A stretch of DNA of 64,000 nucleotides, taken from positions 62,001 through 126,000 of the forward strand of contig CAJUAF010000006.1 in assembly GCA_910584365.1 (NCBI GenBank). Direction: 5' to 3'. The stretch is from an uncultured Muribaculaceae bacterium (GTDB lineage Bacteria; Bacteroidota; Bacteroidia; Bacteroidales; Muribaculaceae). Positions 1-8,171 of the stretch are shown piece by piece. Below the pieces are notes generated by a model. The model had not been told where the DNA came from. It saw only the letters and a list, made by a program, of their open reading frames with translations, and did not search any database. Each line of letters opens with the position of its first letter. Positions within the stretch are counted from its first letter, which is position 1. The translations under genes were made by a program, and so were the position numbers.

Positions 1-163
1 ACATCCCGACGGCCGCCTGACGGGCGTGTTCCTCGGTCTGCCAGAACGTGCCCCCCGACATCTGGTCAGCGGGAGTGAAATCCAGGCTTTCGCATGAGGT
101 CATGCCCATGGCGCCGACAGCCAGTGCCAGTGCGTGCAATATTTTTATATTAAGGAATCGCAT
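1..163 (-). CDS. SusD/RagB-like lipoprotein, N-terminal part only
   Basis: The gene runs off the left edge of the window, so only the first 54 codons are visible. The start is the ATG at 163, 18 bases after the stop of the SusC-like gene. The N-terminus is a lipoprotein signal ending in a lipobox-like MTSC, followed by a stretch (ESLDFTPADQMSGG, then TFWQTEEHARQAA) typical of SusD/RagB proteins. Family members are surface lipoproteins that cap the TonB-dependent SusC barrel and help capture glycans or peptides. The position directly downstream of a SusC-like receptor supports the call. The ligand cannot be inferred from this fragment. Confidence 0.85.
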   Translation of the reverse strand, partial: MRFLNIKILHALALAVGAMGMTSCESLDFTPADQMSGGTFWQTEEHARQAAVGM

Positions 164-181
164 AATGATTTTAACCGATAA

Positions 182-3100
182 TTAAAACGTAATGTTAAGC
201 CCTACGGAGTACTGTCTGACCGACGGATACCCCACTCCGGCATTTACTTCCGGATCCATCCCCGGAAAACTCGTTATGGTAAACAGATTCTCGATACTTG
301 CGTAAATCTTCAGGTTCTCCACGAAAAACCGGCGCGAGAACGTCTGCGGCACCGTATAGCCAAGCTGGATATTCTTGCAACGCAGATACGCCGCGTTATG
401 CACGAACGCGTCCGAAGCTATATTATTACGGGAATCGGCATTGTTGCGCAGCAAGGGATATTTCGAATCGTAGGGATTATCCTTTGTCCAGGAATTATCG
501 GTGATATCTTTGTTGAGCGACTGCCCCATCACCGTTACAAACCTGAACGCCTGGTTATTGTAATACACCTGATGATTTCCTACTCCCTGGAGATACATAC
601 TGAAATCAAAACCGTTCCAGGCGGCGGCAAGGTTCAGCCCGTAGGTCAGACGGGGCGTTGTCCCGTAACCGATCTCCACCCGGTCGTCGGCGTCCAGCTT
701 CCCGTCCCCGTTGGTGTCGGCATACAGGAAATCGCCCAGTTCCGGACGCTGATACGTGGCGAAATATGCCGGATTCCGGTCCACAAGTCCCTGCACATAT
801 TCCAGGTCAGCCTGGTCGCGGACAATCCGGTCTACCTTCAGCACGTAAATCTGATTTATCGGCTTACCCTCCACCGTCTTGTAGACACCGTTAATCGAAG
901 GGACATTCCCTTGGAACCGGGTGACCTTATTGCGCACGTAAGCCAGGTTGAACCCTACGGAATAACTAACCTTCCCGATGCGGTCGCTCCACGACAGGTC
1001 CACCTCGAAGCCGCGGTTGTTTACCTCCCCGGCATTCTGGTTGGGGACCAGGCTCGTGCCATGCTCCAGCGCAACCGGCAGCGAAATCAGAATCCCCTTT
1101 GTCTGCCTGTCGAAGAAGTCCACAGAACCGTTCAGCCTGTTGGCCAGCATCGAGAAATCCACTCCGACATTGGTCATATAGGTCTTCTCCCAGGTCAGTG
1201 CCGGATTAGACAGCACGGTCTGCGCCAGGCCTCCCGTTACGCTTCCGTTCAGGACGTAGGAGGCCGTCGAGTACAGCGACTGATACATATAGAAACTGGT
1301 TGTCTCGTTGTTGCCCAACGAACCGTATGAAAGGCGCAGTTTAAGCTGGTTCAGCCACGGGGAGGTGGCGTTCATGAACCGTTCCTCCGAAATACGCCAT
1401 CCGGCCGACACCGACGGGAACCAGCCCCACCTGTGTCCGGGAGCGAACTTCGACGAACCGTCGGCCCGCAGATTACCTTCCAGAAGATATTTGCCGTCCC
1501 AGTCGAAATTGACCCTTCCGAAATAACTGCGCATCGACCATTCGGTATAGTTTCCGGTAATCTCCCCGTTTGTGGTTCCGGCGTTGATGGAGGTCAGCGA
1601 CGGGTCCACAAGGTCATATTTCCGGTAATAGTCTTCATCATATCTGTTGTATTCCTGGCTCATGCCGGCAAGAACGGAAGTCTCCAGTTTCCCGGCCGTA
1701 AAGTCATAACGGGCCGTCAGGTCCGAGGTCCTGAACGTATTTCTGTAATTGTAACGGCGGATATAGGTTCTGACCGAACCGTCGCGTATAAGCACCGGCC
1801 CTTCGGAAGTAAAGCGGTAGAGATTCCGGTCACAAAGATGCTGCTCCACATTGCGCACCCAGTAATTATAGGCATACGAACCCTCAAGCGTCAGACCTTT
1901 CACAGGCTTTATCCGGGCGAAGACCTTAGCCACGGCGCGACGCGTTTTGGTAGGAAAGTCCGTCTTGTAGAACCACTGGCGCCTATAAGGATTGAAATTG
2001 CTTACATTCTCTTCCTCCGGATTCTGAATCCCCCCGTAAAGGCCCGTCACCGGGTCGTAGAGCGTCATGCCGGGCACGGTGTTGAACGCCCCGGAGCCGA
2101 AAATAACGTCTCCCCCTGCCGTGGCGTTTTCCGACGACGGATTGTTTTTGTCGAGATACCCGAACAGGTTCATACCCACGGCCAGCCAGGGCTTGATGTT
2201 CACCTCCACGTTGGAGCGCAGCTGCCACCGCTCATAGTCGGTATAATATATCATTCCCGGATTGTTTATATAACCCATCGAAAGGTTGTAGGAAACTGCC
2301 TGGCTCCCTCCGCTGACCGACAGATTATGGTTCTGCACGACTGACGGATTCCTGTATATATGATCCTGCCAGTCCGTGTTGGGATATATTGTCGGATTCT
2401 TTCCTCCGTCATTGCGCCATTCGTCGATTTTACCCTGCGAAAAACGTGGCGCCTGACCGTTGGCCGTCAGGCCCCGGTTCTGGATCTCCATGAAGTCCGC
2501 ATAGTCCGTGACAAGATTGAGACGTTTGGCCACGGTCTCGAACGAGACGTTGCCGCTGTAAGTGATTCGCGGCGCACGCTCGCCCCCGTTTTTCGTCGTG
2601 ACCAGAATCACTCCGTTGGCAGCCCTGGAACCGTAGATCGCCGAGGAAGCGGCATCTTTCAGCACCGATATGGATGCGATATCCTGCGGATTGATATCGC
2701 TGAGGGCTATTCCCGTCATACCGTCCACGACCACCAGCGGGGCCGAATTGTTCAGTGTCCCCTGACCGCGGATTTTAAGCGTCTGCCCCTCGTAACCGGG
2801 AGTGTTGCCTCCGCTGTTGGCGACAGTCAGACCCGGCACAAGGCCGGCCAGGGCGTTGGTGGCGTTTGTGATCGGTCGGTTCTTCAGGGCTTCTGTCTTC
2901 ACGGAGGCCACTGCCCCCGTCAGGTCTACTTTTTTCTGTGTGGCGTACCCGACGACGACGACTTCGTCAAGCAGTGTCTTGTCGGGCGGCAGAACTATCC
3001 TGCAGTCAGTCATCCCCTTTTTTGCTCCGGCACTTCCGGCGTCATATCCGATGCTTACAGCCTCTACGGTGATATCATCTCCCTTGCTCCTGAAACCGCG

Positions 3101-3334
3101 GATAAGGAAGCGTCCGTCGGCATCGGTCATGACCGAGTGACGCCGGTCTCCCCGGACATTTACCGTAGCGCCCGGAACAGGTTCACCGGCGGAATCCACT
3201 ACCGTACCTCCCACAACAGCAAGAGAATCCGCCGCCTCGCTTCTCCATCCGGCCACCTCGCTTCCCGAGGCACCGGCGGCGAAGAAGACGCACGATAAAC
3301 ATAGTATAATAAGACGGGGCACTAATCTACGCAT
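182..3334 (-). CDS. SusC/RagA-family TonB-dependent outer-membrane receptor
   Basis: A 1050-residue protein with a signal peptide, a carboxypeptidase-regulatory-like beta-sandwich domain (about residues 40-115, starting VVGGTVVDSAGEPVPGATV), a plug with the SusC signature (LLDEVVVVGYATQKKVDLTG and later SVLKDAASSAIYGSRAANGV), then a long 22-strand-type barrel ending in aromatic residues (SVGLNITF). The family imports glycans or peptides across the outer membrane with energy from TonB-ExbBD and a SusD partner, whose gene follows 18 bases later. A good promoter lies upstream (3366-3396). No glycoside hydrolase or anti-sigma gene is adjacent on the right, so the substrate is unknown. Confidence 0.93.
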   Translation of the reverse strand: MRRLVPRLIILCLSCVFFAAGASGSEVAGWRSEAADSLAVVGGTVVDSAGEPVPGATVNVRGDRRHSVMTDADGRFLIRGFRSKGDDITVEAVSIGYDAGSAGAKKGMTDCRIVLPPDKTLLDEVVVVGYATQKKVDLTGAVASVKTEALKNRPITNATNALAGLVPGLTVANSGGNTPGYEGQTLKIRGQGTLNNSAPLVVVDGMTGIALSDINPQDIASISVLKDAASSAIYGSRAANGVILVTTKNGGERAPRITYSGNVSFETVAKRLNLVTDYADFMEIQNRGLTANGQAPRFSQGKIDEWRNDGGKNPTIYPNTDWQDHIYRNPSVVQNHNLSVSGGSQAVSYNLSMGYINNPGMIYYTDYERWQLRSNVEVNIKPWLAVGMNLFGYLDKNNPSSENATAGGDVIFGSGAFNTVPGMTLYDPVTGLYGGIQNPEEENVSNFNPYRRQWFYKTDFPTKTRRAVAKVFARIKPVKGLTLEGSYAYNYWVRNVEQHLCDRNLYRFTSEGPVLIRDGSVRTYIRRYNYRNTFRTSDLTARYDFTAGKLETSVLAGMSQEYNRYDEDYYRKYDLVDPSLTSINAGTTNGEITGNYTEWSMRSYFGRVNFDWDGKYLLEGNLRADGSSKFAPGHRWGWFPSVSAGWRISEERFMNATSPWLNQLKLRLSYGSLGNNETTSFYMYQSLYSTASYVLNGSVTGGLAQTVLSNPALTWEKTYMTNVGVDFSMLANRLNGSVDFFDRQTKGILISLPVALEHGTSLVPNQNAGEVNNRGFEVDLSWSDRIGKVSYSVGFNLAYVRNKVTRFQGNVPSINGVYKTVEGKPINQIYVLKVDRIVRDQADLEYVQGLVDRNPAYFATYQRPELGDFLYADTNGDGKLDADDRVEIGYGTTPRLTYGLNLAAAWNGFDFSMYLQGVGNHQVYYNNQAFRFVTVMGQSLNKDITDNSWTKDNPYDSKYPLLRNNADSRNNIASDAFVHNAAYLRCKNIQLGYTVPQTFSRRFFVENLKIYASIENLFTITSFPGMDPEVNAGVGYPSVRQYSVGLNITF

Positions 3335-3365
3335 AATCTTGATTTCTGTTCTTGTAAAGATACAG

Positions 3366-3396
3366 CAAATTTAATCGTAGATTTCCGTATTGCAAA
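3366..3396 (-). promoter_or_regulatory. Bacteroidetes-type promoter of the SusC/SusD operon
   Basis: Read on the minus strand there is a -33 TTTG (3393-3396), 19 bases, then a -7 box TAAATTTG (3366-3373), matching the Bacteroidetes primary-sigma consensus TTTG-N19-21-TAnnTTTG. The expected transcript would begin near 3360, about 25 bases before the SusC-like start codon. Confidence 0.7.
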
Positions 3397-3464
3397 GACA
3401 GTGTAAACCAACGGCCTGAAAATGCAAATGAACGGTCGTCCGTCCCCCTCGGGTACTCCCCCTT

Positions 3465-4346
3465 TCAGTCGGTCTGGATAACCATATAATTGGTGAGACT
3501 CCAGAATGTCCCGGGATCGACTATACGCAGCGTCATCATCCCGTCATGCTCGACCATCCGGTAAGAAGAGGCCGGATGATTGGTCAGCAAAGAGGCTTTC
3601 CTGCTGTAAAGATTCAGTGAATCGAGCGAACGCTTGTCTCCTGCAGTAAAGAATCTCCGGTCGAAATCCCCTTTCATCAGTCGGGTCTTTCTAAGAAAAG
3701 AGGTCTCGATGATGCGGTGGGTCTTCAGCTCCTGTCTAGTGGCCGCCACGTAATAGCACTGGTTCAGCTCGTCGGCCAGGCGCGCCGAAGTCCGGTCGGC
3801 GGCATCCTTCTCAACCATAGCCGCCTTTACGGTCCCGGTCAGAGAATCTACGGCGCTGTTCAGCTCCCCGATGCGGGCGTTTGCGTCGGTCAGTTGCGCC
3901 CTCAGCCCCTCGATCTCGCGGTTCCGGCTATCGATCTGGTGCCGCAGCGCGTCGATTGTACCCTGAAGTTCATCGGAATAGAGCGACGATTCCTTCATCT
4001 GTTCCTCCAGCAGCGCCAGTTGCCGGCGCCGTTCCTGCAATGTCTGCTGAATCTTGGCTATATCCCCCAGTATCCGGCGGCGCCGCGTGGCGTTCTCGGC
4101 CGACGGGTCGCGGGTCATGTCGAGAATATCCTCCATCTGCCTGATTTTTTCGGTCTGCTCCGCGATGTCTCGTACCAGGCCCAGCAACTCGTCGCGCTCG
4201 CTCACGGCCGTGGCGAGTTCATTGCGGGAAATATCCATCAGGCTTTCCTCCGTCTGTTCAGGCGCGACCTTCTCCCCCGAGCATGACAGTAATGCCATTC
4301 CCGAGACAAACGCCAGTATTATTCCATTTACACGACTGAAAACCAT
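3465..4346 (-). CDS. coiled-coil lipoprotein, possibly Cbp1-like
   Basis: A 293-residue protein beginning with a lipoprotein signal (MVFSRVNGIILAFVSGMALL then SC). Residues about 35-190 are rich in E, Q, R and L in heptad-like order (several repeats of the type EIEGLRAQLTDANARIGEL), which predicts a long coiled coil. The C-terminal 90 residues form a distinct domain (LLTNHPASSYRM and DPGTFWSLTNYMVI). From memory this tail resembles Bacteroides proteins annotated as Cbp1-family collagen-binding adhesins or as hypothetical; I cannot verify this. It is divergent from the LytS kinase gene and its -7 box (4354-4361) lies only 7 bases from the ATG. Confidence 0.8.
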   Translation of the reverse strand: MVFSRVNGIILAFVSGMALLSCSGEKVAPEQTEESLMDISRNELATAVSERDELLGLVRDIAEQTEKIRQMEDILDMTRDPSAENATRRRRILGDIAKIQQTLQERRRQLALLEEQMKESSLYSDELQGTIDALRHQIDSRNREIEGLRAQLTDANARIGELNSAVDSLTGTVKAAMVEKDAADRTSARLADELNQCYYVAATRQELKTHRIIETSFLRKTRLMKGDFDRRFFTAGDKRSLDSLNLYSRKASLLTNHPASSYRMVEHDGMMTLRIVDPGTFWSLTNYMVIQTD

Positions 4347-4353
4347 TGCACCG

Positions 4354-4393
4354 CAAAATTACTGAAAATTCTTGATATTTTTATGTACTTTTG
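4354..4393. promoter_or_regulatory. back-to-back -7 boxes for divergent genes
   Basis: On the minus strand TAATTTTG occupies 4354-4361, and on the plus strand TACTTTTG occupies 4386-4393. Both match the Bacteroidetes -7 consensus TAnnTTTG. They lie 24 bases apart, so each promoter's -33 region falls in or next to the other's -7 box. The boxes end 7 bases (minus, ATG at 4346) and 4 bases (plus, ATG at 4398) from the start codons, which implies leaderless or nearly leaderless transcripts. No good -33 TTTG is seen for either. Confidence 0.5.
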
Positions 4394-4397
4394 CATT

Positions 4398-5429
4398 ATG
4401 AAATCATTTGAGAACAAATCTTCCCTGATTTCCGACCTCTTCTTCTGCCTGGTCTTCATGCCGGCGCTTCTTGTGCTGGGTCCTGCCGGCCACTGGCTCC
4501 GGACGTGGCCCCTTTTCTTTATGCTGGTCTGCGTCTACCTTTACGGAGTCTATTTTTTCATCAAGAAAGTAAATCTGCCGCGTCTGCTGGTGCGCCGCCG
4601 GTGGCGCAGAACCCTCGGGGCGCTTGCCCTGCTGCTCGTCTCCGCCTGGCTCCTTACCTTATATCCACTGCCGGCAATGGATTTCGTCACTCCGGCCATG
4701 AGCCGTTTCCAGACGCGGGTACGCGACTACAATGTGGCCCTTTCCATCTGGCTGATGCTTTCCCTGGTAAGCGCTTACGGAGTATCTGTCTCCTTTGTCA
4801 GGGAACTGTACCGGGAACTGCTCTCCAGACGCGAAATCGAGAATCAGCGCGACAAGGCCAAACTGGCGATTCTCAGCGCCCAGATCAGCCCTCATTTCAT
4901 GTTCAATACCCTCAACTCTCTTTACAGCCTCGTCTTGGGAACATCGCAGAAAGCGGAGGACGCCTTCATCAAATTTACAGAACTTCTGAAATATACCTAC
5001 GTCACCATCGAAAAAGAGGCTGTCCCCCTGAGCGATGAAATCATGTATATACAACATTACATCGACCTCCAGGCTATCCGGCTTAATGAACATACCCGCA
5101 TCGACTGGAGCTACGATGCCGATGCCACCGACGCCATGATTCCTCCGATGCTGCTGCTTACTTTCGTGGAGAACTGTTTCAAATACGGCGCTTCGACCAG
5201 CCGCGACTGCGTGGTGGCCATACGGCTTTCCCTGCATGACGGACGCCTGGATTTCTCCACGGAAAACCGGATCATGAAACATTCCGCGGAATTCCCGTCG
5301 GAAGTGCCCGTCGGTATCGGCAACAGCCGCGCCCGCCTCTCGGCGCTCTTCCCCGACAGATACTCGCTGGAGACCTTCCGCTCAGCCGACAGTTTCAGAT
5401 TACATCTCACTATCGATTTCAGATCATGA
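4398..5429 (+). CDS. LytS/YehU-type sensor histidine kinase
   Basis: A 343-residue membrane kinase: about four hydrophobic segments in the first 130 residues, a short coiled linker, then the His_kinase domain with the phospho-acceptor H166 in ISPHFMFNTLNSLYSL and an HATPase-like region (PPMLLLTFVENCFKYG as the N box, GIGNSRARL as a G box). Kinases of this family phosphorylate LytTR response regulators, and such a regulator gene overlaps this one by 4 bases. An in-frame ATG at 4383 also exists, but it lies upstream of the -7 box TACTTTTG, so I chose 4398 (MKSFENKSS). No separate sensory domain is visible, so the signal is probably sensed by the membrane region. Confidence 0.9.
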   Translation: MKSFENKSSLISDLFFCLVFMPALLVLGPAGHWLRTWPLFFMLVCVYLYGVYFFIKKVNLPRLLVRRRWRRTLGALALLLVSAWLLTLYPLPAMDFVTPAMSRFQTRVRDYNVALSIWLMLSLVSAYGVSVSFVRELYRELLSRREIENQRDKAKLAILSAQISPHFMFNTLNSLYSLVLGTSQKAEDAFIKFTELLKYTYVTIEKEAVPLSDEIMYIQHYIDLQAIRLNEHTRIDWSYDADATDAMIPPMLLLTFVENCFKYGASTSRDCVVAIRLSLHDGRLDFSTENRIMKHSAEFPSEVPVGIGNSRARLSALFPDRYSLETFRSADSFRLHLTIDFRS

Positions 5430-6148
5430 CACCTGCACTGACCGACAAAAGACTGCGTTGCGTGGCCATCGACGATGAACCTCTGGCCCTGAACGTCATC
5501 CGCACGTTCTGCCAGCGTCTTGACCCACCCGCCGAACTCCTGACTTTCTCCGACCCGGAAGTCGGACTGTCTGTCATCCTCCGCGAAAGCCCCGACATCG
5601 TCTTTCTCGATATCGAAATGGAGAATATCAGCGGCCTGAGGCTCGCCGGCCAGCTTCCCGCCGGGACCTGCTTTATCTTCACGACCGCCTACCTCGACTA
5701 TGCTCTGGAGGGTTTCAATCTCGATGCGGTGGATTATCTCCACAAACCTTTCTCTTTCGACCGCTTCCGCACCGCCGTGGCCAAGGCCCTCCGGCGTCTG
5801 TCGCTGTCGGACAACGCTGCACAGAAGCCCAGCAGCATCACCGTCAAACAGGAATACAGCAATGTCACCATCCCCCTGGATGAAATCCTGTATGTCGAAG
5901 CGATGGAAGGATATTGCAAGATATTCCGCGAGAACGCACCGTGCGTCCTGTCGCGCGTCCTGCTGAAAAATCTCGCATCTATGTTGCCTGACACCGAGTT
6001 TCTGAGAATACACCGGTCGTTCATCGTGCCGCGGTCGAAAATCAGCAGTTTCACGCGCCAGACCGTTACCCTCCGCCCCTGCGTCCGGTTCCCTTCGGCA
6101 GTAACCCTTCCGGTAGGACGCCAGTATGCTCCCGCGCTCCGCCCGTAA
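5426..6148 (+). CDS. LytTR-family response regulator
   Basis: A 240-residue two-domain regulator. The receiver domain carries the acidic pair DDE near residue 17, the phospho-acceptor D62 in VFLDIEM and the conserved K in HKPF near residue 110. The C-terminal LytTR DNA-binding domain (about 145-235) is recognisable from ILYVEAMEGYCKIF and FLRIHRSFIVPRSKI. The start codon overlaps the kinase stop (ATGA), so the two are translationally coupled. Transcription probably ends at the palindrome that begins on the last base of the stop codon. Targets cannot be told from the sequence; the divergent lipoprotein gene at 3465-4346 is a reasonable candidate. Confidence 0.92.
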   Translation: MTPALTDKRLRCVAIDDEPLALNVIRTFCQRLDPPAELLTFSDPEVGLSVILRESPDIVFLDIEMENISGLRLAGQLPAGTCFIFTTAYLDYALEGFNLDAVDYLHKPFSFDRFRTAVAKALRRLSLSDNAAQKPSSITVKQEYSNVTIPLDEILYVEAMEGYCKIFRENAPCVLSRVLLKNLASMLPDTEFLRIHRSFIVPRSKISSFTRQTVTLRPCVRFPSAVTLPVGRQYAPALRP

Positions 6149-6203
6149 TCACAAGTATCCGGCCTATCGTGAAAATTTTCACGATAGGCCGGATACTTGT
6201 GAT
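6148..6203. terminator. perfect 56-bp palindrome, bidirectional terminator
   Basis: Two 28-base arms are exact reverse complements with no spacer. The left arm starts ATCACAAGTATCCGGCC and ends CGTGAAAA; the right arm starts TTTTCACG. It sits between convergent genes (LytTR regulator ending 6148, OmpA-like gene ending 6226). The AT-rich centre would form the loop. A stem of this length would work as terminator on both strands. Confidence 0.75.
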
Positions 6204-6225
6204 ACTATGTTTCTAACCGGCAGCC

Positions 6226-7086
6226 TTATCTTACGGAAGTAGCGGCGGAGTTCGAGGTATCGGGAGCCTTGTCAATAAGGTCCATGAACTGGTCGAGAGT
6301 CGGGGTAATGATAATCTGTGTACGGCGGTTGGCCTGACGTCCTTCCGGAGTGGCGTTCGTTGCGATGGGATTATATTCACCGCGGCCGCCGGCGGTCAGA
6401 CGCGAGGGATCGACTCCGAAATCATTCTGGAGAACCTGTACGACCGAGGAGGCACGCAACGTACTCAGATCCCAGTTGTTGCGGATATTCTCGCGACGTA
6501 TGGGCACATTGTCGGTATTCCCTTCCACCAGTACGCTGTAATTCTTATAGTCCTTGATTATCTTGGCTATCTTGGCAAGGATATCCATGGCTGCCGGAGA
6601 AATCGCATAGCTTCCCGACTTGAACAGCATATTGTCGGCCAGCGATATGTAGACCACTCCTTTCAGCACCCTGACGTTGACATCCTTGAGTTCGGAGGTA
6701 TCCAGCGAGCGGGTAAGGTTCGTCGATAACACCATCAGCAGGGAATCGCTCTTGGATTTAGCGTCTACAAGCCTCTTGATATAATTGTTGGATGCGTTGA
6801 TTTCATCCACCAGCTTGGAGATATTGACGTTCCCCGACTGATTTGTCATGATGCTCTGGTCGAGGGTACGCTGCAGGGCGGCATAATTATCCTTGAGTTC
6901 CTGATTGTTTTTACGGGCCTCCTCCAGAAGCGATTCCAGAGTGGCAGCTTTCGCCCGGCTGTCAGCCAGGGCCGACTGTGATGCATTATATTCCGCCTGG
7001 AGGCGGTTATACTTTCCGTGGGTGACGCAGCCTGAGAGTGTCAGTAACGCTCCGACCGCCAGTATTGCCATTCCTTTCAGTTTCAT
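6226..7086 (-). CDS. OmpA-family peptidoglycan-binding lipoprotein
   Basis: Lipoprotein signal MKLKGMAILAVGALLTLSGC, a coiled-coil region (about residues 20-110), then an OmpA C-terminal domain (about 150-270) with the peptidoglycan-binding pattern VLVEGNTDNVPIRRENIRNN, LSTLRASSVVQVL, GRGEYNPIATNATPEGR and NRRTQIIITP. Such proteins tether the outer membrane to the cell wall. An upstream in-frame ATG at 7110 adds eight polar residues (MKPTNSTV); I prefer 7086 because it gives a standard lipoprotein signal, but 7110 is possible. The gene is convergent with the LytTR regulator and downstream of the nagB terminator. Confidence 0.88.
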   Translation of the reverse strand: MKLKGMAILAVGALLTLSGCVTHGKYNRLQAEYNASQSALADSRAKAATLESLLEEARKNNQELKDNYAALQRTLDQSIMTNQSGNVNISKLVDEINASNNYIKRLVDAKSKSDSLLMVLSTNLTRSLDTSELKDVNVRVLKGVVYISLADNMLFKSGSYAISPAAMDILAKIAKIIKDYKNYSVLVEGNTDNVPIRRENIRNNWDLSTLRASSVVQVLQNDFGVDPSRLTAGGRGEYNPIATNATPEGRQANRRTQIIITPTLDQFMDLIDKAPDTSNSAATSVR

Positions 7087-7176
7087 AACAGTTGAATTTG
7101 TCGGTTTCACATTATAACAAATCCACCGACCGATAAGTTGGACACCCGCGCCTTATACTTTCCTCTACTGCGGCGA

Positions 7177-7217
7177 CGGCCCCGGATCCTGTCCTGAGCG
7201 GACGGGAACCGGGGCCG
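7177..7217 (-). terminator. probable nagB terminator hairpin
   Basis: Outer arms CGGCCCCGG (7177-7185) and CCGGGGCCG (7209-7217) pair perfectly, and inner arms TCCTGTCC and GGACGGGA extend the stem with one G-T pair. It lies 52 bases beyond the nagB stop. It has no clear U-run, so it may be a processing or stability hairpin. Confidence 0.5.
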
Positions 7218-7268
7218 TTAAATAAGAGGTAAGGAGCCCAAGTGACAAGACTCCCGGAGAACTTCGAT

Positions 7269-8051
7269 TTATGCGTTTTTCTGTTTGAAGTAGCGGTAGG
7301 TCCCGACTTTCAGTTCGGCGCAGGCATCCTCGTCAGCCACGATGATTGCCGACGGATGAAGCTGCAGAGCCGAGATTGTCCACATCTGAGTTATCCCTTC
7401 CTCCACACCGTGGCGCAGGGCGCGGGCCTTGTTATGGCCGCTTACAAGAAGCATAACGCTGCGGGAATCCATGATGGTGCCTACACCGACAGTCAGTGCA
7501 TGACGGGGAACGGCGTTGGTGTCACCGCCGAAGAAACGGCTGTTGGCAATGATCGTATCGGGAGTGAGGCTTTCGCGGTGGGTGCGCCCTGTCAGGGATG
7601 AACCCGGTTCGTTAAAGGCGATATGGCCGTCGGGTCCCACACCTCCCATAAAGAGGTCCACACCTCCATAAGACTTTATTTTCTCCTCGAACCGGCGGCA
7701 TTCGGCCTCGGGATCGGCGGCATTGCCGTCAAGGATATTGACGTTTTCGGGAAGAATGTCGATATGGTCAAAGAAATTCCTGTGCATGAACGACCAGTAG
7801 CTTTCGGGATGTTCGCGGGGAAGATCGCAGTATTCATCCATATTGAAAGTCACGACGTTGCGGAAGCTGACCTTCCCTTCCTTGTTCAGGCGGATTAGTT
7901 CTTTATACATCCCGATGGGGGTCCCTCCGGTCGGACATCCCAGGACGAAAGGTTTTTCAGGAGTAGGGGCGGCAGCGTTGATGGCGTCCATCACAATCTG
8001 CGCCGCACGGGCAGATACTGCATCGTAGTTGTTTTCGATAATGAGGTTCAT
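7269..8051 (-). CDS. nagB: glucosamine-6-phosphate deaminase
   Basis: A 260-residue NagB that converts glucosamine-6-phosphate to fructose-6-phosphate and ammonia in the cytoplasm, linking amino-sugar catabolism to glycolysis. The numbering matches E. coli NagB exactly: D72 in FNMDEY, D141 and H143 in GPDGHIAFNE, and E148. The phosphate-binding loop is GCPTGGTP near residue 38. It has its own promoter (8099-8129). The next gene upstream on the same strand encodes a protein with a diverged copy of the same fold joined to a PIG-L domain. Confidence 0.97.
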   Translation of the reverse strand: MNLIIENNYDAVSARAAQIVMDAINAAAPTPEKPFVLGCPTGGTPIGMYKELIRLNKEGKVSFRNVVTFNMDEYCDLPREHPESYWSFMHRNFFDHIDILPENVNILDGNAADPEAECRRFEEKIKSYGGVDLFMGGVGPDGHIAFNEPGSSLTGRTHRESLTPDTIIANSRFFGGDTNAVPRHALTVGVGTIMDSRSVMLLVSGHNKARALRHGVEEGITQMWTISALQLHPSAIIVADEDACAELKVGTYRYFKQKNA

Positions 8052-8098
8052 TGTGTCGGATTCAGGTTAACAACAATTATTTTTTACATTTCTGTTTG

Positions 8099-8129
8099 CA
8101 AAGGTAGCTCTTTCCCTCAGTTCCTGCAA
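8099..8129 (-). promoter_or_regulatory. nagB promoter
   Basis: On the minus strand, TTG (8127-8129), 20 bases, then the -7 box TACCTTTG (8099-8106). The start of transcription would be near 8092, giving a leader of about 40 bases. Confidence 0.65.
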
Positions 8130-8171
8130 GGGGAAAAGAGAGAAAAGAGCATCGGGGTCAGAGGGGATTCA

